Notes: generated by a model from the sequence alone, not told the origin. Positions 1 to 8,032 are shown, counted from the first letter of the stretch. The stretch: DNA of 64,000 nucleotides from Pseudomonas sp. SLFW (GCF_009905615.1 NZ_JAAAKW010000003.1:1-64000); one strand, 5' to 3'. Numbers and translations: made by a program.

Positions 1-135
1 ATGGCCCTTCGCGGCGGGCCCACGGAGCGTCGCCGGAGTGAGGGAACCCTGACGAAGTCAGGGCCAAACCAGGAGCAAAGCGTTTTTGGTTACTTTTGGG
101 GCGCTCTTGCCAAAAGTGACCCGCCGTAAGGGCGG
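1..135. repeat. Dispersed Pseudomonas intergenic repeat upstream of hrpA
   Basis: The stretch contains the phrase TTTTTGGTTACTTTTGGGGC followed by CTCTTGCCAAAAGTGACCCG and CCGCCGTAAGGGCGG. This resembles a dispersed intergenic repeat that I recall from many fluorescent pseudomonads. CCAAAAGTGAC and the inverted GGTTACTTTTGG, and CCGCC..GGCGG, can form hairpins. Short frames inside it are not convincing genes. It lies just upstream of the hrpA promoter, where hrpS might have been expected, so it probably marks the left edge of the hrp block. Confidence 0.55.
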
Positions 136-213
136 AACCGATATCAGCAACACCACCGCGAATGGATATCCCCACGATCTAAAAGCCAACAGAAAAATTT
201 CCAAACCGATGAT

Positions 214-242
214 GGAACCGATCCCACCCCCGTTACCACCTA
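214..242 (+). promoter_or_regulatory. hrp box (HrpL-dependent promoter) of the hrpA operon
   Basis: The sequence reads GGAACC, then exactly 16 bases, then CCACCTA. It fits the HrpL consensus GGAACC-N15/16-CCACNNA perfectly. The 3' end lies 45 bases before the hrpA start codon, as expected for the promoter of the hrpA-hrpZ-hrpB-hrcJ-hrpD-hrpE operon. A second GGAACC at 134-139 has CCAC at the wrong spacing (13 bases) and is not counted. Confidence 0.93.
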
Positions 243-287
243 TCAGCACCAAGCACTTCCGCTGGTGATGACCCAGGAGTAATCGAC

Positions 288-596
288 ATGGCCGTAGGTA
301 TGAACCCAATCTCGATGATCGGCAACCTCACCCAAGGCGCCGCCGGCGCGTTGTCCAGCATCAAGCAGGAAAGCAGCATCACCGACTCCGCCGCACCCTC
401 CAAGGCTGAAGCCGCGCAAAACGCCGCGACCGAAAAATCCGACGCCAGCTCTGCACGACTGATCGCCATGCAGACCGACGCCGACATCAAGAAACAAACC
501 AACGACGTCCTCAGCGCCATCCGTTCCGGCAAGGAAGACAGCTCGAACAAGGCGATCAGTGCCGAGGCGCAAAACGCCAAAGGTATCAGCTACTGA
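288..596 (+). CDS. hrpA: HrpA, Hrp pilus subunit
   Basis: This 102-residue protein is small, rich in Ala/Ser, lacks Cys, and has a Gly/Ala N-terminal part and a charged helical C-terminal half ending in KGISY. These are traits of HrpA pilins of the P. syringae type (about 100-115 residues), which polymerise into the extracellular T3SS pilus. HrpA sequences vary widely, so position decides: it is the first gene after a consensus hrp box and immediately precedes the harpin gene hrpZ. The ATG at 288 follows an AGGAG ribosome site at about 274. It should be HrpL-dependent and highly expressed. Confidence 0.88.
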   Translation: MAVGMNPISMIGNLTQGAAGALSSIKQESSITDSAAPSKAEAAQNAATEKSDASSARLIAMQTDADIKKQTNDVLSAIRSGKEDSSNKAISAEAQNAKGISY

Positions 597-649
597 TCAT
601 TCAGAGCGCCCCCTGAAAAAGGGGGCAACCCCCTGACATTGGAGGTTTC

Positions 650-1735
650 ATGCTAAGTCTCAACGCCAGTATCAACCCGCTGCAGAACGCGCACATCGGC
701 ACCGTCGTGTCCACCGGCGGGATCGGCGGTCAGCAAGGGCCGCAACAGTCGCTCAAGGACGTCATCGACAAGCTCGCCGGCGCGCTGACCAAAGACGGTC
801 ACCTGGACCAGGATTCGCCGCTCGGCAAAATGGTCGGCGACCAGATGAAAAAGATGAACCCTCTGGCCGCGATGGTCGGCGGCTCGCCCGACATGATCAA
901 GGCAGCCTTGGGTGACGTGATCAAGGACAAGCTGGGCGACAACTTCGGCGCGGCGGCGGACTTCGGCCTGGGCGGCGGCGCCAGCAGTGGCGCGGGCAAG
1001 CCGGACCTGATGTCCCAAGTGCTGAACGGCCTGGGTAAAGCTTCGTTGGATGACCTTCTGAGCAAGCAGGGTGATGGAACGAAGTTTTCCTCCGACGACA
1101 TGCCGATGCTGGACAAGGTCGCGCAGTTCATGGACCAGAACCCGAGCAAATTCCCCGCGCCGGATTCCGGGTCGTGGAAGAACGAGCTCAAGGAAGACAA
1201 CTACCTCGACAAGAGCGAAACCAGCGCCTTCCGTGCCGCACTGGACATGCTCGGTGGCCAGTTGGATCAGCAGCAAAGCGGCGTTGCCGATGCCAGCAGC
1301 GGCGCGGGCAGTCCGACGGGCAGCACGCTGGCGGCGGACCCGACCGGTGGCCAAGGCGCATTGAGCGGCAATCCTGCCCAGGACCTGGGCCAGCTGCTCA
1401 GCGGTCTGCTGCAACAGGGCCTCAATGCCAGCACCGGCAACGGCGCAGGGAACAACGTCGGCAGCGGCCTCGGCTCTCCTGCGAACGATGCCGTGCAGCC
1501 GGGCAATTCGGGCAGCCAGGGCGTGGCCCAGGACCTCGGTCAGTTGCTGAGCGGCCTGATCGAAAAAGGCCTCGAAGCCAGTCAGGGCAGCAACGGCAAT
1601 GGCGCCAGCGCCACCGGTAACGGTGCGCCGCAAAACGCGTTGTTCGCGCAACACGATCTGCAAAACAGTCTGGGCCAGGCCGCCAACGCCATCGTCCAGG
1701 CACTGCTCGGATCGGGCAACAACAGCGTTTCCTGA
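650..1735 (+). CDS. hrpZ: HrpZ, harpin
   Basis: The protein has 361 residues, is Gly-rich and heat-stable in composition, and contains no Cys, all typical of secreted harpins. HrpZ is a T3SS substrate that can insert into membranes and elicit plant responses. The N-terminal part (residues 30-100) carries amphipathic helices with LAGALTKDG and MVGDQMKKMNP. The C-terminal part contains a duplicated 19-residue unit starting AQDLGQLLSGL (residues 243-261 and 293-311) separated by a Gly/Asn/Ser-rich linker. Residues 182-196 (EDNYLDKSE...) look like a half EF-hand, but this is only suggestive. A good ribosome site (TTGGAGG) precedes the ATG. Second gene of the hrpA operon. Confidence 0.92.
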   Translation: MLSLNASINPLQNAHIGTVVSTGGIGGQQGPQQSLKDVIDKLAGALTKDGHLDQDSPLGKMVGDQMKKMNPLAAMVGGSPDMIKAALGDVIKDKLGDNFGAAADFGLGGGASSGAGKPDLMSQVLNGLGKASLDDLLSKQGDGTKFSSDDMPMLDKVAQFMDQNPSKFPAPDSGSWKNELKEDNYLDKSETSAFRAALDMLGGQLDQQQSGVADASSGAGSPTGSTLAADPTGGQGALSGNPAQDLGQLLSGLLQQGLNASTGNGAGNNVGSGLGSPANDAVQPGNSGSQGVAQDLGQLLSGLIEKGLEASQGSNGNGASATGNGAPQNALFAQHDLQNSLGQAANAIVQALLGSGNNSVS

Positions 1736-1773
1736 TCGAGCCTTCGTATCGACCCGTCTGCCGGAGAGCACCC

Positions 1774-2148
1774 GTGACCGTTTCCAACGTCAATCAACTC
1801 AAATCGCCATCCCCCGATCTTGAGCAACACCTTGATCACGGACTGGTCAGCGGGCCTTCGCAGGCGGACGTCGATCTGTTCAATGCGGCCATGCGCCCCG
1901 ACATGGCGCTGCAGCAGAGTCACCTTTCCGAACAGATTGCCAGTGCCTTGTCCGAGCGACTGGGCACCATGGACAAGTTTTCACAGCAGGCGGCGCGCAA
2001 GATGAAGAAAGCCTCCACCACCGACGACCCGCTGGAGATCGCGCAGATGAGCCGATCCTTGTCGCAGTATTCGTTGCAAATGGCGTTGACCACCAAGGTC
2101 GTCAACAAGAGCGCTCAGGCGTTCGACAAGCTGACCAACCTGCAATAG
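1774..2148 (+). CDS. hrpB: HrpB, T3SS inner rod-like protein
   Basis: The 124-residue protein starts at a GTG behind GGAGAG. It sits between hrpZ and hrcJ, the place of hrpB in P. syringae. The family is the HrpB/YscI type, a small secreted protein thought to form the inner rod that joins the basal body to the pilus. The C-terminal half (MDKFSQQAARKMKKASTTDD to LTTKVVNKSAQAFDKLTNLQ) is the recognisable part. It resembles YscI/PrgJ C-termini, which end in a helical segment with a conserved TKVVxKxxQ-like stretch. The stop lies 10 bases before the GTG of hrcJ, so the two are translationally close. Confidence 0.88.
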   Translation: MTVSNVNQLKSPSPDLEQHLDHGLVSGPSQADVDLFNAAMRPDMALQQSHLSEQIASALSERLGTMDKFSQQAARKMKKASTTDDPLEIAQMSRSLSQYSLQMALTTKVVNKSAQAFDKLTNLQ

Positions 2149-2158
2149 AGGGTCTGGC

Positions 2159-2962
2159 GTGAAGTATCTGACTGCGGGTCTGATGTGCCTGATGTTGCTG
2201 CTCAGCGGATGCAGCGACGAGACCGACCTGTTCAGCGGTCTGTCCGAACAGGACTCCAACGATGTGGTGGCCAGCCTCGCCGATCAGCACATCGATGCGC
2301 GCAAACGCATGGAGAAAACCGGGGTGGTGATCACCGTCGCCACGGCCGACATCAACCGGGCTGTGCGCATTCTCGACGCCGCCGGATTGCCTCGGCATTC
2401 GCGCACCAGCCTGGGTGAAATCTTCAAGAAGGAAGGCGTGATTTCAACGCCGCTGGAAGAGCGCGCCCGCTACATCTACGCCTTGTCGCAGGAACTGGAG
2501 GCGACGCTGTCGCAGATCGACGGCGTGATCGTGGCCCGGGTTCACGTGGTGCTGCCTGAACGGGTCGCGCCGGGCGAGCCGGTCCAGCCCGCGTCGGCGG
2601 CCGTGTTCATCAAACACACCTCGGCGCTCGACCCCGACAGCGTGCGCGGGCGCATTCAGCAGATGGTCGCCAGCAGCATTCCGGGGATGTCCGGCGAGCC
2701 GCTGGACTCGAAGAAATTCGCCATCGTGTTCGTGCCGGCTGCGGAGTTTCAGGACACCGAGCGGCTGGTCAATTTCGGGCCGTTTCTGGTGGACAGCGCG
2801 AACCAGGGCTTCTGGAAAAGCATGCTGTGGGCGGCGCCGTTTGCCGGGTTGGTGCTGATCCTGTTGCTGGTGCTGATCCTGCGCAGCGACTGGCGCAACG
2901 CGCTGTTGCAGCGGATCGGCCTGCGTCGCGGCGAGGGTTCGAACCTGCCGGTGCGGGCGTGA
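2159..2962 (+). CDS. hrcJ: HrcJ, T3SS inner-membrane ring lipoprotein
   Basis: This 267-residue protein belongs to the YscJ/FliF family, which builds the periplasmic ring on the inner membrane. The N-terminus MKYLTAGLMCLMLLLSGC is a lipoprotein signal with lipid-attachment Cys18. The central part (VVITVATADINRAVRILDAA, LPRHSRTSLGEIF, YIYALSQELEATLSQIDGV) matches the ring-building modules, and one C-terminal transmembrane segment lies at about residues 225-243 (AAPFAGLVLILLLVLIL). It starts with GTG. The stop overlaps the ATG of hrpD by one base (TGATG). Confidence 0.97.
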   Translation: MKYLTAGLMCLMLLLSGCSDETDLFSGLSEQDSNDVVASLADQHIDARKRMEKTGVVITVATADINRAVRILDAAGLPRHSRTSLGEIFKKEGVISTPLEERARYIYALSQELEATLSQIDGVIVARVHVVLPERVAPGEPVQPASAAVFIKHTSALDPDSVRGRIQQMVASSIPGMSGEPLDSKKFAIVFVPAAEFQDTERLVNFGPFLVDSANQGFWKSMLWAAPFAGLVLILLLVLILRSDWRNALLQRIGLRRGEGSNLPVRA

Positions 2963-3510
2963 TGCATAACGCGACGCACGCCGCGATGACGGACGCGGAT
3001 GAGCGCTGGATTCAGTGGTGGTGCGCGCCTTGGCAGTGGGCGCACGGCGACTGGCTGGCGCGATTCGCCGAGGACAGTGGATTGCCAACGTTGGAGCTGT
3101 CAGGAGTGTTGCGCACCCGGCATGGCGCGTTTTTGCACAGCGTCGGGATTGCGCCCAGTCAACCTCCCGCGCCGGTTGAGCCGGTGATGCAATGGTTGGC
3201 GCTCGATCCCGCTCAACAGCAGGCCGCGCTGCACCTCGCGCAGAGCATTTGCCTGGGCCGCGTGACCGATGAATCCCTTCATGAAAGCTGGTGCCGCGCC
3301 GTGGCCAAGGCGTTGCGTCCTGGCGTCTGGCTCGACGCTTCCGTGCACGATCCTCGTGAATTGTTGGCGGCCTGGGTGGGGGAGGATTGCTGGTCCCGGT
3401 TGCGCTTGAACTGGGCACCTGGCGCCGTGCGTGACGCGGTAATCGAGATGCCCGTCGGCAAATTGCACACGCTCTGGCAATCCGTCGTTTGGCGCGCCAG
3501 CACACCCTGA
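2962..3510 (+). CDS. hrpD: HrpD, T3SS cytoplasmic accessory protein
   Basis: The 182-residue protein starts at an ATG that shares its A with the hrcJ stop codon; a longer upstream frame inside hrcJ is rejected for that reason. It is Trp-rich (WIQWWCAPWQWAHGDWLARF near the N-terminus), as expected for the HrpD/YscK-like proteins that sit between the lipoprotein ring gene and the ATPase stator gene. YscK-type proteins belong to the cytosolic sorting platform; this role is inferred from the family and the gene order. No catalytic motif is seen. Confidence 0.85.
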   Translation: MHNATHAAMTDADERWIQWWCAPWQWAHGDWLARFAEDSGLPTLELSGVLRTRHGAFLHSVGIAPSQPPAPVEPVMQWLALDPAQQQAALHLAQSICLGRVTDESLHESWCRAVAKALRPGVWLDASVHDPRELLAAWVGEDCWSRLRLNWAPGAVRDAVIEMPVGKLHTLWQSVVWRASTP

Positions 3511-3533
3511 CTCTTTCTCTCCGGGAATTCGAC

Positions 3534-4109
3534 ATGCTCGCCAAACGCCGCCTCGCCCTGGCTTCTTCCGATGTGCTGCTCGACACCATTCTGCGGCGGG
3601 ACGACTTGGCCGATATCCAGCTCGCCGGGGACGTATTGCGCAGTGCGCGCGAGGAAGCCGAGCAGATCCTTGCGGACACCCGCGAACAGGCGCAACGGGA
3701 AAAAGACCAGGCGCTGATGCAGTTCTGGGAACAGGCCAACGGCTTTCTGGACGCGTTCGAGCTGCAGCGGCAGGCTTTGCAGCAAGAAGCGATGAGCGCT
3801 GTCGAAGACTTGCTCAACACCACGCTCGCCCGACTGCTGGACGAGACCACCCTGGCCGAGCGGACACGGGCGCTGATCCGCAACCTCGCCGACAGTCAAC
3901 GCCACGAAGTCGTCGCCACCCTCAGCGCGCACCCCGATCAGCTCGACGAACTTCGGGACTGGCTCGCGCAAAGCCGGTTTTCGGAACACTGGCAACTCAA
4001 GGCCGACCCCCTTATGCCACCTCTCACCCTGCGCCTGAGCGACGCCAACGGCGCGTTCGACATTGACTGGACAAGCCTGAAACGCGGGCTGTTGGGGCAA
4101 GACGCATAG
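3534..4109 (+). CDS. hrpE: HrpE, T3SS ATPase stator (YscL/FliH family)
   Basis: The family links the HrcN ATPase to the cytoplasmic ring. The 191-residue reading from the ATG at 3534 begins MLAKRRLAL. The core is a charged coiled coil (SAREEAEQILADTREQAQREKDQALMQFWEQ, split here by its helices), typical of FliH/YscL proteins and related to the b/delta subunits of F-type ATPases. A TTG at 3489 would add 15 residues and overlap hrpD; I prefer the ATG because the family usually starts near that point, but this is not certain. It is the last gene of the operon, and a long repeat-filled spacer follows. Confidence 0.9.
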   Translation: MLAKRRLALASSDVLLDTILRRDDLADIQLAGDVLRSAREEAEQILADTREQAQREKDQALMQFWEQANGFLDAFELQRQALQQEAMSAVEDLLNTTLARLLDETTLAERTRALIRNLADSQRHEVVATLSAHPDQLDELRDWLAQSRFSEHWQLKADPLMPPLTLRLSDANGAFDIDWTSLKRGLLGQDA

Positions 4110-4127
4110 GTGCATCGACGCTCTCCA

Positions 4128-4219
4128 CTGTGGGAGCGAATTCATTCGCGAAGGGCTCGGACAGGCACTCGATCTGCTTCACCTGTACTTCTTTTCGCGA
4201 ATGAATTCGCTCCCACAGG
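4128..4219. repeat. REPIN (paired inverted REP) downstream of hrpE
   Basis: Two REP halves face each other: CTGTGGGAGCGAATTCATTC near the left end and its reverse complement near the right end, about 92 bp in total. Each half is itself near-palindromic (GAATTCATTCGCGA). Such elements are non-autonomous repeats mobilised by RAYT transposases elsewhere in Pseudomonas genomes. The copy at 34585-34676 shares the inner sequence (GGGCTCGGACAGGCACTC), so the two are recent relatives. Confidence 0.85.
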
Positions 4220-4491
4220 TAATCGGCGGCGCTGCCAAATGCTGAGCCGGACTCGGTTTCAACTGTGGGAGCGAATTCATTCGCGAGAGGCCAGTACATT
4301 CAACCCAGAAGTGTCGGCTGCACCAACGCTTCGCGAATAAATTCGCTCCCACAGGTAATCGGCGGCGCTGCCAAATGCTGAGCCGGACTCGGTTTCAACG
4401 GTAGGAGCGAATTCATTCGCGAGAGGCCAGTACATTCAACCCAGAAGTGTCGGCTGCACCGCCGCTTCGCGAATGAATTCGCTCCTACAGG
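4220..4491. repeat. 136-bp tandem duplication, each unit holding one REPIN
   Basis: The sequence AATCGGCGGCGCTGCCAAAT recurs at 4221 and 4357, and GTGTCGGCTGCACC recurs at 4311 and 4447, giving an exact period of 136 bp. Each unit contains a complete REPIN (4263-4355 and 4400-4491) with the same inner segment (GAGAGGCCAGTACATTCAAC). The second copy has compensating changes: GTAGGAGC on the left and GCTCCTAC on the right, against GTGGGAGC and GCTCCCAC in the first. With the REPIN at 4128 this fills the 552-bp space between hrpE and hrpF up to the hrp box. Confidence 0.9.
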
Positions 4492-4601
4492 TTTTTCGCC
4501 GCGCCCCATTATCCTGAACACCCCACCCTCCGTAGCAGCACGGCTTGCTGGTAGTGGAGACGGTTACAGCACGCGTCTGAAGCCTTTTTGTCACGTCACA
4601 G

Positions 4602-4630
4602 GGAACCGGACCGCCCGTCGCTTCCACTCA
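4602..4630 (+). promoter_or_regulatory. hrp box of the hrpF-hrpV operon
   Basis: GGAACC is followed by exactly 16 bases and CCACTCA, a perfect HrpL promoter. It ends 31 bases before the hrpF ATG at 4662. It lies 110 bases right of the REPIN array, so the repeats do not break it. Confidence 0.94.
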
Positions 4631-4661
4631 GGGGATGAACCTTCACGTTGGAGTCGTCCCC

Positions 4662-4886
4662 ATGATCAGTTTCAAATCCCTGCAAAACCACCTCGATCAT
4701 TCCTACAGCCGCGCCCAGAGCGACATGGAAGACGCCGCTGAAACCGCGTCCGACAGCGGCACGATGGAAGACCTTCAGGCGTTCAACGACGCGTCGCAAC
4801 AAACCAACGTGGCGAACATGATCCTCAACGAAGGGCTGCGCGCCAAACACGGCATTACCAAAGCGATCATCGATGGAATTCAGTGA
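4662..4886 (+). CDS. hrpF: HrpF, small T3SS protein (HrpA chaperone-like)
   Basis: The protein has 74 residues, starting MISFKSLQNHL behind a GGAG at about 4650. An ATG at 4635 is too close to the hrp box to be the start. It is acidic and helical with no Cys. In the P. syringae hrpC operon a protein of this size, HrpF, comes first and is reported to act with HrpG as a co-chaperone for the pilin. The function is taken from gene order and size, because such short proteins carry little diagnostic sequence. Its end overlaps the start of hrpG by 14 bases. Confidence 0.85.
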   Translation: MISFKSLQNHLDHSYSRAQSDMEDAAETASDSGTMEDLQAFNDASQQTNVANMILNEGLRAKHGITKAIIDGIQ

Positions 4887-5304
4887 GTTCACGGCGATCC
4901 TCGCCCAGTGGTGTGAGCAACGTCCGCTCACGCCGCTGGACTGCTGGATCGACGACGCCAACGCCCGGCTGGCGGTGCACGGAAACGGTATCCGCATCAG
5001 CCTCGACCTGCTCGATCCCTACGACGGCAGCGACCCTCAGCGTCTGGAGGCGTTACTGGGGCAGGGCGGTGCCAGCGTGGCCTGCGACTGCGTCGGTGCC
5101 TTGGCCATCGACCCCGAGACCCGCTGCGTCGTACTGCTCAGCTGGCTCCCCAACCCCTGCACGTCGGCGGATGCCCTCAATCGCCTCGAACAGCTGGCCA
5201 ACCAGCGCGGCGCGATGCTCAGCCTGATGCAAACCTCCATGCGCCACGCCACGGCCCTGTCGTCGCCTCGCGCAACCCTCAATACCTGGCAACCGGGAGT
5301 GTGA
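4873..5304 (+). CDS. hrpG: HrpG, chaperone-like regulator of T3SS
   Basis: The 143-residue acidic protein begins MEFSEFTAILAQWCEQ. The alternation of short helices and strands (ISLDLLDPYDGSDPQRLEALL, VLLSWLPNP, ADALNRLEQLANQRG) fits the fold of class I T3SS chaperones (CesT-like). In P. syringae, HrpG is the antagonist of HrpV: by binding HrpV it frees the activator HrpS. hrpV lies at the end of the same operon here, which supports this assignment. The start overlaps hrpF. The stop is one base before the hrcC ATG. Confidence 0.88.
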   Translation: MEFSEFTAILAQWCEQRPLTPLDCWIDDANARLAVHGNGIRISLDLLDPYDGSDPQRLEALLGQGGASVACDCVGALAIDPETRCVVLLSWLPNPCTSADALNRLEQLANQRGAMLSLMQTSMRHATALSSPRATLNTWQPGV

Positions 5305-5305
5305 A

Positions 5306-7411
5306 ATGCGCAAGGCCTTAATGTGGTTGCCTCTGCTGATAATTGGCGTCGCGATGCCCGCGCTGGCAGCGGTGCCTGAAGCCTGGAAACACACGGCTTA
5401 CGCCTACGATGCACGGCAGACGGACCTGGCCACCGCGCTCAAGGATTTCGCCAAGGAATTCGGCATTGGCCTGGACATGGCGCCGATCCAGGGCACCCTC
5501 GACGGTCGCATCCGGGCGCAAAACCCGCAGGAATTCCTCGACCGTCTGGGGCAGGAACACCACTTCCAGTGGTTCGTCTACAACGAAACCCTGTACGTCA
5601 GCCCCACCAGCGAGCAGACCTCGGCGCGCATCGAAGTGTCCCCGGAGGCGGTGGACGACTTGCAGCAGGCGCTGTCCGACGTCGGCTTGCTCGACAAACG
5701 CTTCGGCTGGGGCGCACTGCCCGACGAAGGTGTGGTGTTAGTGCGTGGCCCGGCCAAGTACGTCGATTTCGTACGCACCTACAGCAAGAAGGTCGAGGCG
5801 CCGGAGAAAGCCGAGAAGCAGGACATCGTCGTGCTGCCGCTGAAATACGCCAACGCCGCCGACCGCACCATCCGCTACCGCGACCAGCAACTGACCGTGG
5901 CCGGGGTGGCGAGCATTCTTCAGGAATTGCTGGAAAGCCGCTCCCGGGGCGAGTCCATCAACGGCGTGAATCTGGTGCAAGGGCAGGGCAGCACCGCCAG
6001 CGGCATGGCGGGCAACAATTCGGCCGGTCTGAATTACGGCGGCCTCGAAGGCGGCGGATTCGACACCAATGCGCTGGAGCAGGGGCTGGACCGTGTGCTC
6101 GGTTCCGGTGGCAAACGCGGCAGTGGTTCCCGTGACAGCGCAAGCGGCCGCTCGAAAATCCGCGTCAGCGCCGATGTGCGCAACAACTCGGTGCTGATCT
6201 ACGATCTGCCAAAACGCAAGGCGATGTACCAGAAGCTGGTGAAGGAATTGGACACCCCGCGCAACCTGATCGAGATCGACGCGGTGATCCTCGACATCGA
6301 TCGCAACGAACTGGCCGAACTGTCCAGCCGCTGGAATTTCAATTCCGGCAGCGTCAGCGGCGGGGCGAATCTATTTTCCCAAGGCACCAGCTCGACGTTG
6401 TTCATTCAGGACGCCGGCAAGTTCGCCGCCGACCTGCACGCCCTCGAAGGCAACGGCGCGGCGTCGGTGATTGGCAACCCGTCGATCCTGACCCTGGAAA
6501 ACCAGCCAGCGGTGATCGACTTCAGCCGCACCGAATTCCTCACGGCGACGTCCGAGCGGGTGGCGGACATTCAACCGATCACGGCAGGCACCAGCCTTCA
6601 GGTGATCCCTCGCTCGCTGGAAAAAGGCGGCAGTTCTCAGGTGCAACTGATCGTGGACATTGAAGACGGCCAGATCGATACGTCCAACATCAACGAAGAT
6701 CAGCCAGCGGTGCGCAAGGGCAACGTCAGCACGCAGGCGGTGATCGCCGAGCACGGTTCGCTGGTGATCGGCGGTTTTCACGGGCTGGAAACCAACGACA
6801 AGGTCAACAAGATCCCGTTGCTGGGAGACATCCCCGTGATCGGCAAGCTGCTGTTCCAGAACCGCACACGTGAAACCAACCAGCGTGAACGCCTGTTCAT
6901 TCTGACCCCGCGTCTGATTGGCGATCAGGTCAACCCCTCGCGTTACGTCGAGCTGAGCAATCCCCACGACGTTGACGATCAGATGAAGCGCATCAAGCAG
7001 CGCCGCGACGGCGGTGAAGAACCGACCCGTGGCGACGTGCAGAACGCGTTCACGCAGTTGCTCGATGGCGTGGCGCCGGTGGGCTTCAACAGTGGCGAGG
7101 CGCTGCCGTTCGAAGCCGACAGCCTGTGCGACCCCGGTGCGGGTCTGGAACTGGACCGTCAGCGTTCGCAGTGGTTTGCCAAGAAGGATTGGGGCATCGC
7201 CGTGGTGGTCGCCCACAACACCACCGCGAAACCGGTGCGCATCGACGAAAGCCGTTGCGGCGGCCGCTGGGTGATGGGCGTCAGTGCCTGGCCCCATGCC
7301 TGGCTGCAACCGGGTGCGGAAAGTGAAATCTACATCGCCGTCCGCCAGCCGCAGGTCTCGACCAAGTCCGGCAAAAACCGTCCATCATTGCTCAAGGGGG
7401 CCACACGATGA
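5306..7411 (+). CDS. hrcC: HrcC, T3SS outer-membrane secretin
   Basis: The 701-residue protein has a Sec signal peptide (MRKALMWLPLLIIGVAMPALA). N-terminal ring domains follow (LKDFAKEFGIGLDMAPIQG; a second at about residues 160-300 with DIVVLPLKYANAADRTIRYR). The C-terminal secretin core includes VIGNPSILTLENQPAVIDF, VQLIVDIEDGQID and the typical end GFHGLETNDKVNKIPLLGDI with LFILTPRLI. It forms the outer-membrane channel. The length equals that of P. syringae HrcC (about 700), and no frameshift or truncation is seen. The C-terminal tail from about residue 590 may bind the pilotin HrpT encoded next. Confidence 0.97.
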   Translation: MRKALMWLPLLIIGVAMPALAAVPEAWKHTAYAYDARQTDLATALKDFAKEFGIGLDMAPIQGTLDGRIRAQNPQEFLDRLGQEHHFQWFVYNETLYVSPTSEQTSARIEVSPEAVDDLQQALSDVGLLDKRFGWGALPDEGVVLVRGPAKYVDFVRTYSKKVEAPEKAEKQDIVVLPLKYANAADRTIRYRDQQLTVAGVASILQELLESRSRGESINGVNLVQGQGSTASGMAGNNSAGLNYGGLEGGGFDTNALEQGLDRVLGSGGKRGSGSRDSASGRSKIRVSADVRNNSVLIYDLPKRKAMYQKLVKELDTPRNLIEIDAVILDIDRNELAELSSRWNFNSGSVSGGANLFSQGTSSTLFIQDAGKFAADLHALEGNGAASVIGNPSILTLENQPAVIDFSRTEFLTATSERVADIQPITAGTSLQVIPRSLEKGGSSQVQLIVDIEDGQIDTSNINEDQPAVRKGNVSTQAVIAEHGSLVIGGFHGLETNDKVNKIPLLGDIPVIGKLLFQNRTRETNQRERLFILTPRLIGDQVNPSRYVELSNPHDVDDQMKRIKQRRDGGEEPTRGDVQNAFTQLLDGVAPVGFNSGEALPFEADSLCDPGAGLELDRQRSQWFAKKDWGIAVVVAHNTTAKPVRIDESRCGGRWVMGVSAWPHAWLQPGAESEIYIAVRQPQVSTKSGKNRPSLLKGATR

Positions 7412-7614
7412 ACCTGCGCGGTTACATCATCCTGCTCGTGCTGTTCGCCACCCTGGGCGGCTGCGCGAGCCATTCGGGCTGCTCGGGCTACGCCTGCAAG
7501 CGCCCGGATTCCAACGATCGTGAGCTGGTGATCTGGTGGCCGACGGACATGCGCCAGGGCATCGACGAGCGGGACCACGAGCAAGACTTCACCGTTGTGC
7601 CATTAAAGGACTGA
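7408..7614 (+). CDS. hrpT: HrpT, T3SS outer-membrane lipoprotein (pilotin-like)
   Basis: This 68-residue lipoprotein has the signal MNLRGYIILLVLFATLGGC with lipobox LGGC. The mature part is Cys-rich at its start (CASHSGCSGYAC) and ends in a polar tail. HrpT lies directly behind hrcC in P. syringae and assists the secretin. Its start overlaps the hrcC stop as ATGA, implying coupled translation. Confidence 0.92.
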   Translation: MNLRGYIILLVLFATLGGCASHSGCSGYACKRPDSNDRELVIWWPTDMRQGIDERDHEQDFTVVPLKD

Positions 7615-7616
7615 GC

Positions 7617-7967
7617 ATGATTCGGGTATCGGAAAAGGCAGCGTTCTACGCCCACGTCGCCGCAGAACGCGCGGCCATCTGGCCAGTGGCAACCGGCATC
7701 GCCTTCGTCAGCCGTCGAGAGCACCGGGATTGGGGCATCGCCCTGCACATCGAAGGTCGCGCCCTGCGCCCCGAGCAATTGCGCGATGCATTGGAGCGGC
7801 GGTTTTCGCAGGCTGAGGTGTTCAACGAATATTTCCTGTTTCTCGATGTGCAGCGGGATTTCGTGGTCTGGCACGCCGTGCCCGACGCCTCGGAATCCCC
7901 CACCAGCCTGGACAGCATTCGCCAGCATGAATTGATGCTGGCGGGGTTGGAGCATTTGCGGGATTGA
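7617..7967 (+). CDS. hrpV: HrpV, negative regulator of hrp genes
   Basis: The 116-residue protein starts at the ATG two bases after the hrpT stop; the longer upstream frame is rejected because it lies inside hrpT. Size and position match P. syringae HrpV (about 115 residues), which binds and inhibits the enhancer-binding protein HrpS. Recognisable stretches are FVSRREHRDWGIALHIEGR and EVFNEYFLFLDVQRDFVVW. It is the last gene of the operon. In P. syringae the next gene would be hrcU, convergent; here an unrelated 21.5-kb block starts instead. Confidence 0.9.
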   Translation: MIRVSEKAAFYAHVAAERAAIWPVATGIAFVSRREHRDWGIALHIEGRALRPEQLRDALERRFSQAEVFNEYFLFLDVQRDFVVWHAVPDASESPTSLDSIRQHELMLAGLEHLRD

Positions 7968-8011
7968 GGCCTGCGCCATTCAATGCAGCACCGCGATCCA
8001 CTGCGAGAATC

Positions 8012-8032
8012 GAGGGGTGTCAGACACCCCTG
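8012..8032. terminator. Possible hairpin between convergent hrpV and the ABC transporter genes
   Basis: AGGGGTGTCAGACACCCCT forms a stem of 7-8 bp with a very short loop between two convergent genes. No clear T run follows on either strand, so termination is plausible but not proven. Confidence 0.35.

Noticed and set aside
134..160. GGAACC followed by CCAC near 153 as another hrp box before hrpA
   Set aside because: Spacing is 13 bases and the CCACNNA end lacks the A; the box at 214-242 is perfect.
650..1771. A long minus-strand open frame antisense to hrpZ
   Set aside because: The hrpZ gene fits family, promoter and operon. The antisense frame has low-complexity Arg/Gly/Ala and no ribosome site.
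4128..4491. Insertion sequence or CRISPR
   Set aside because: No transposase and no variable spacers; the pattern of paired inverted GAGCGAATTCATTC halves is that of REPINs.
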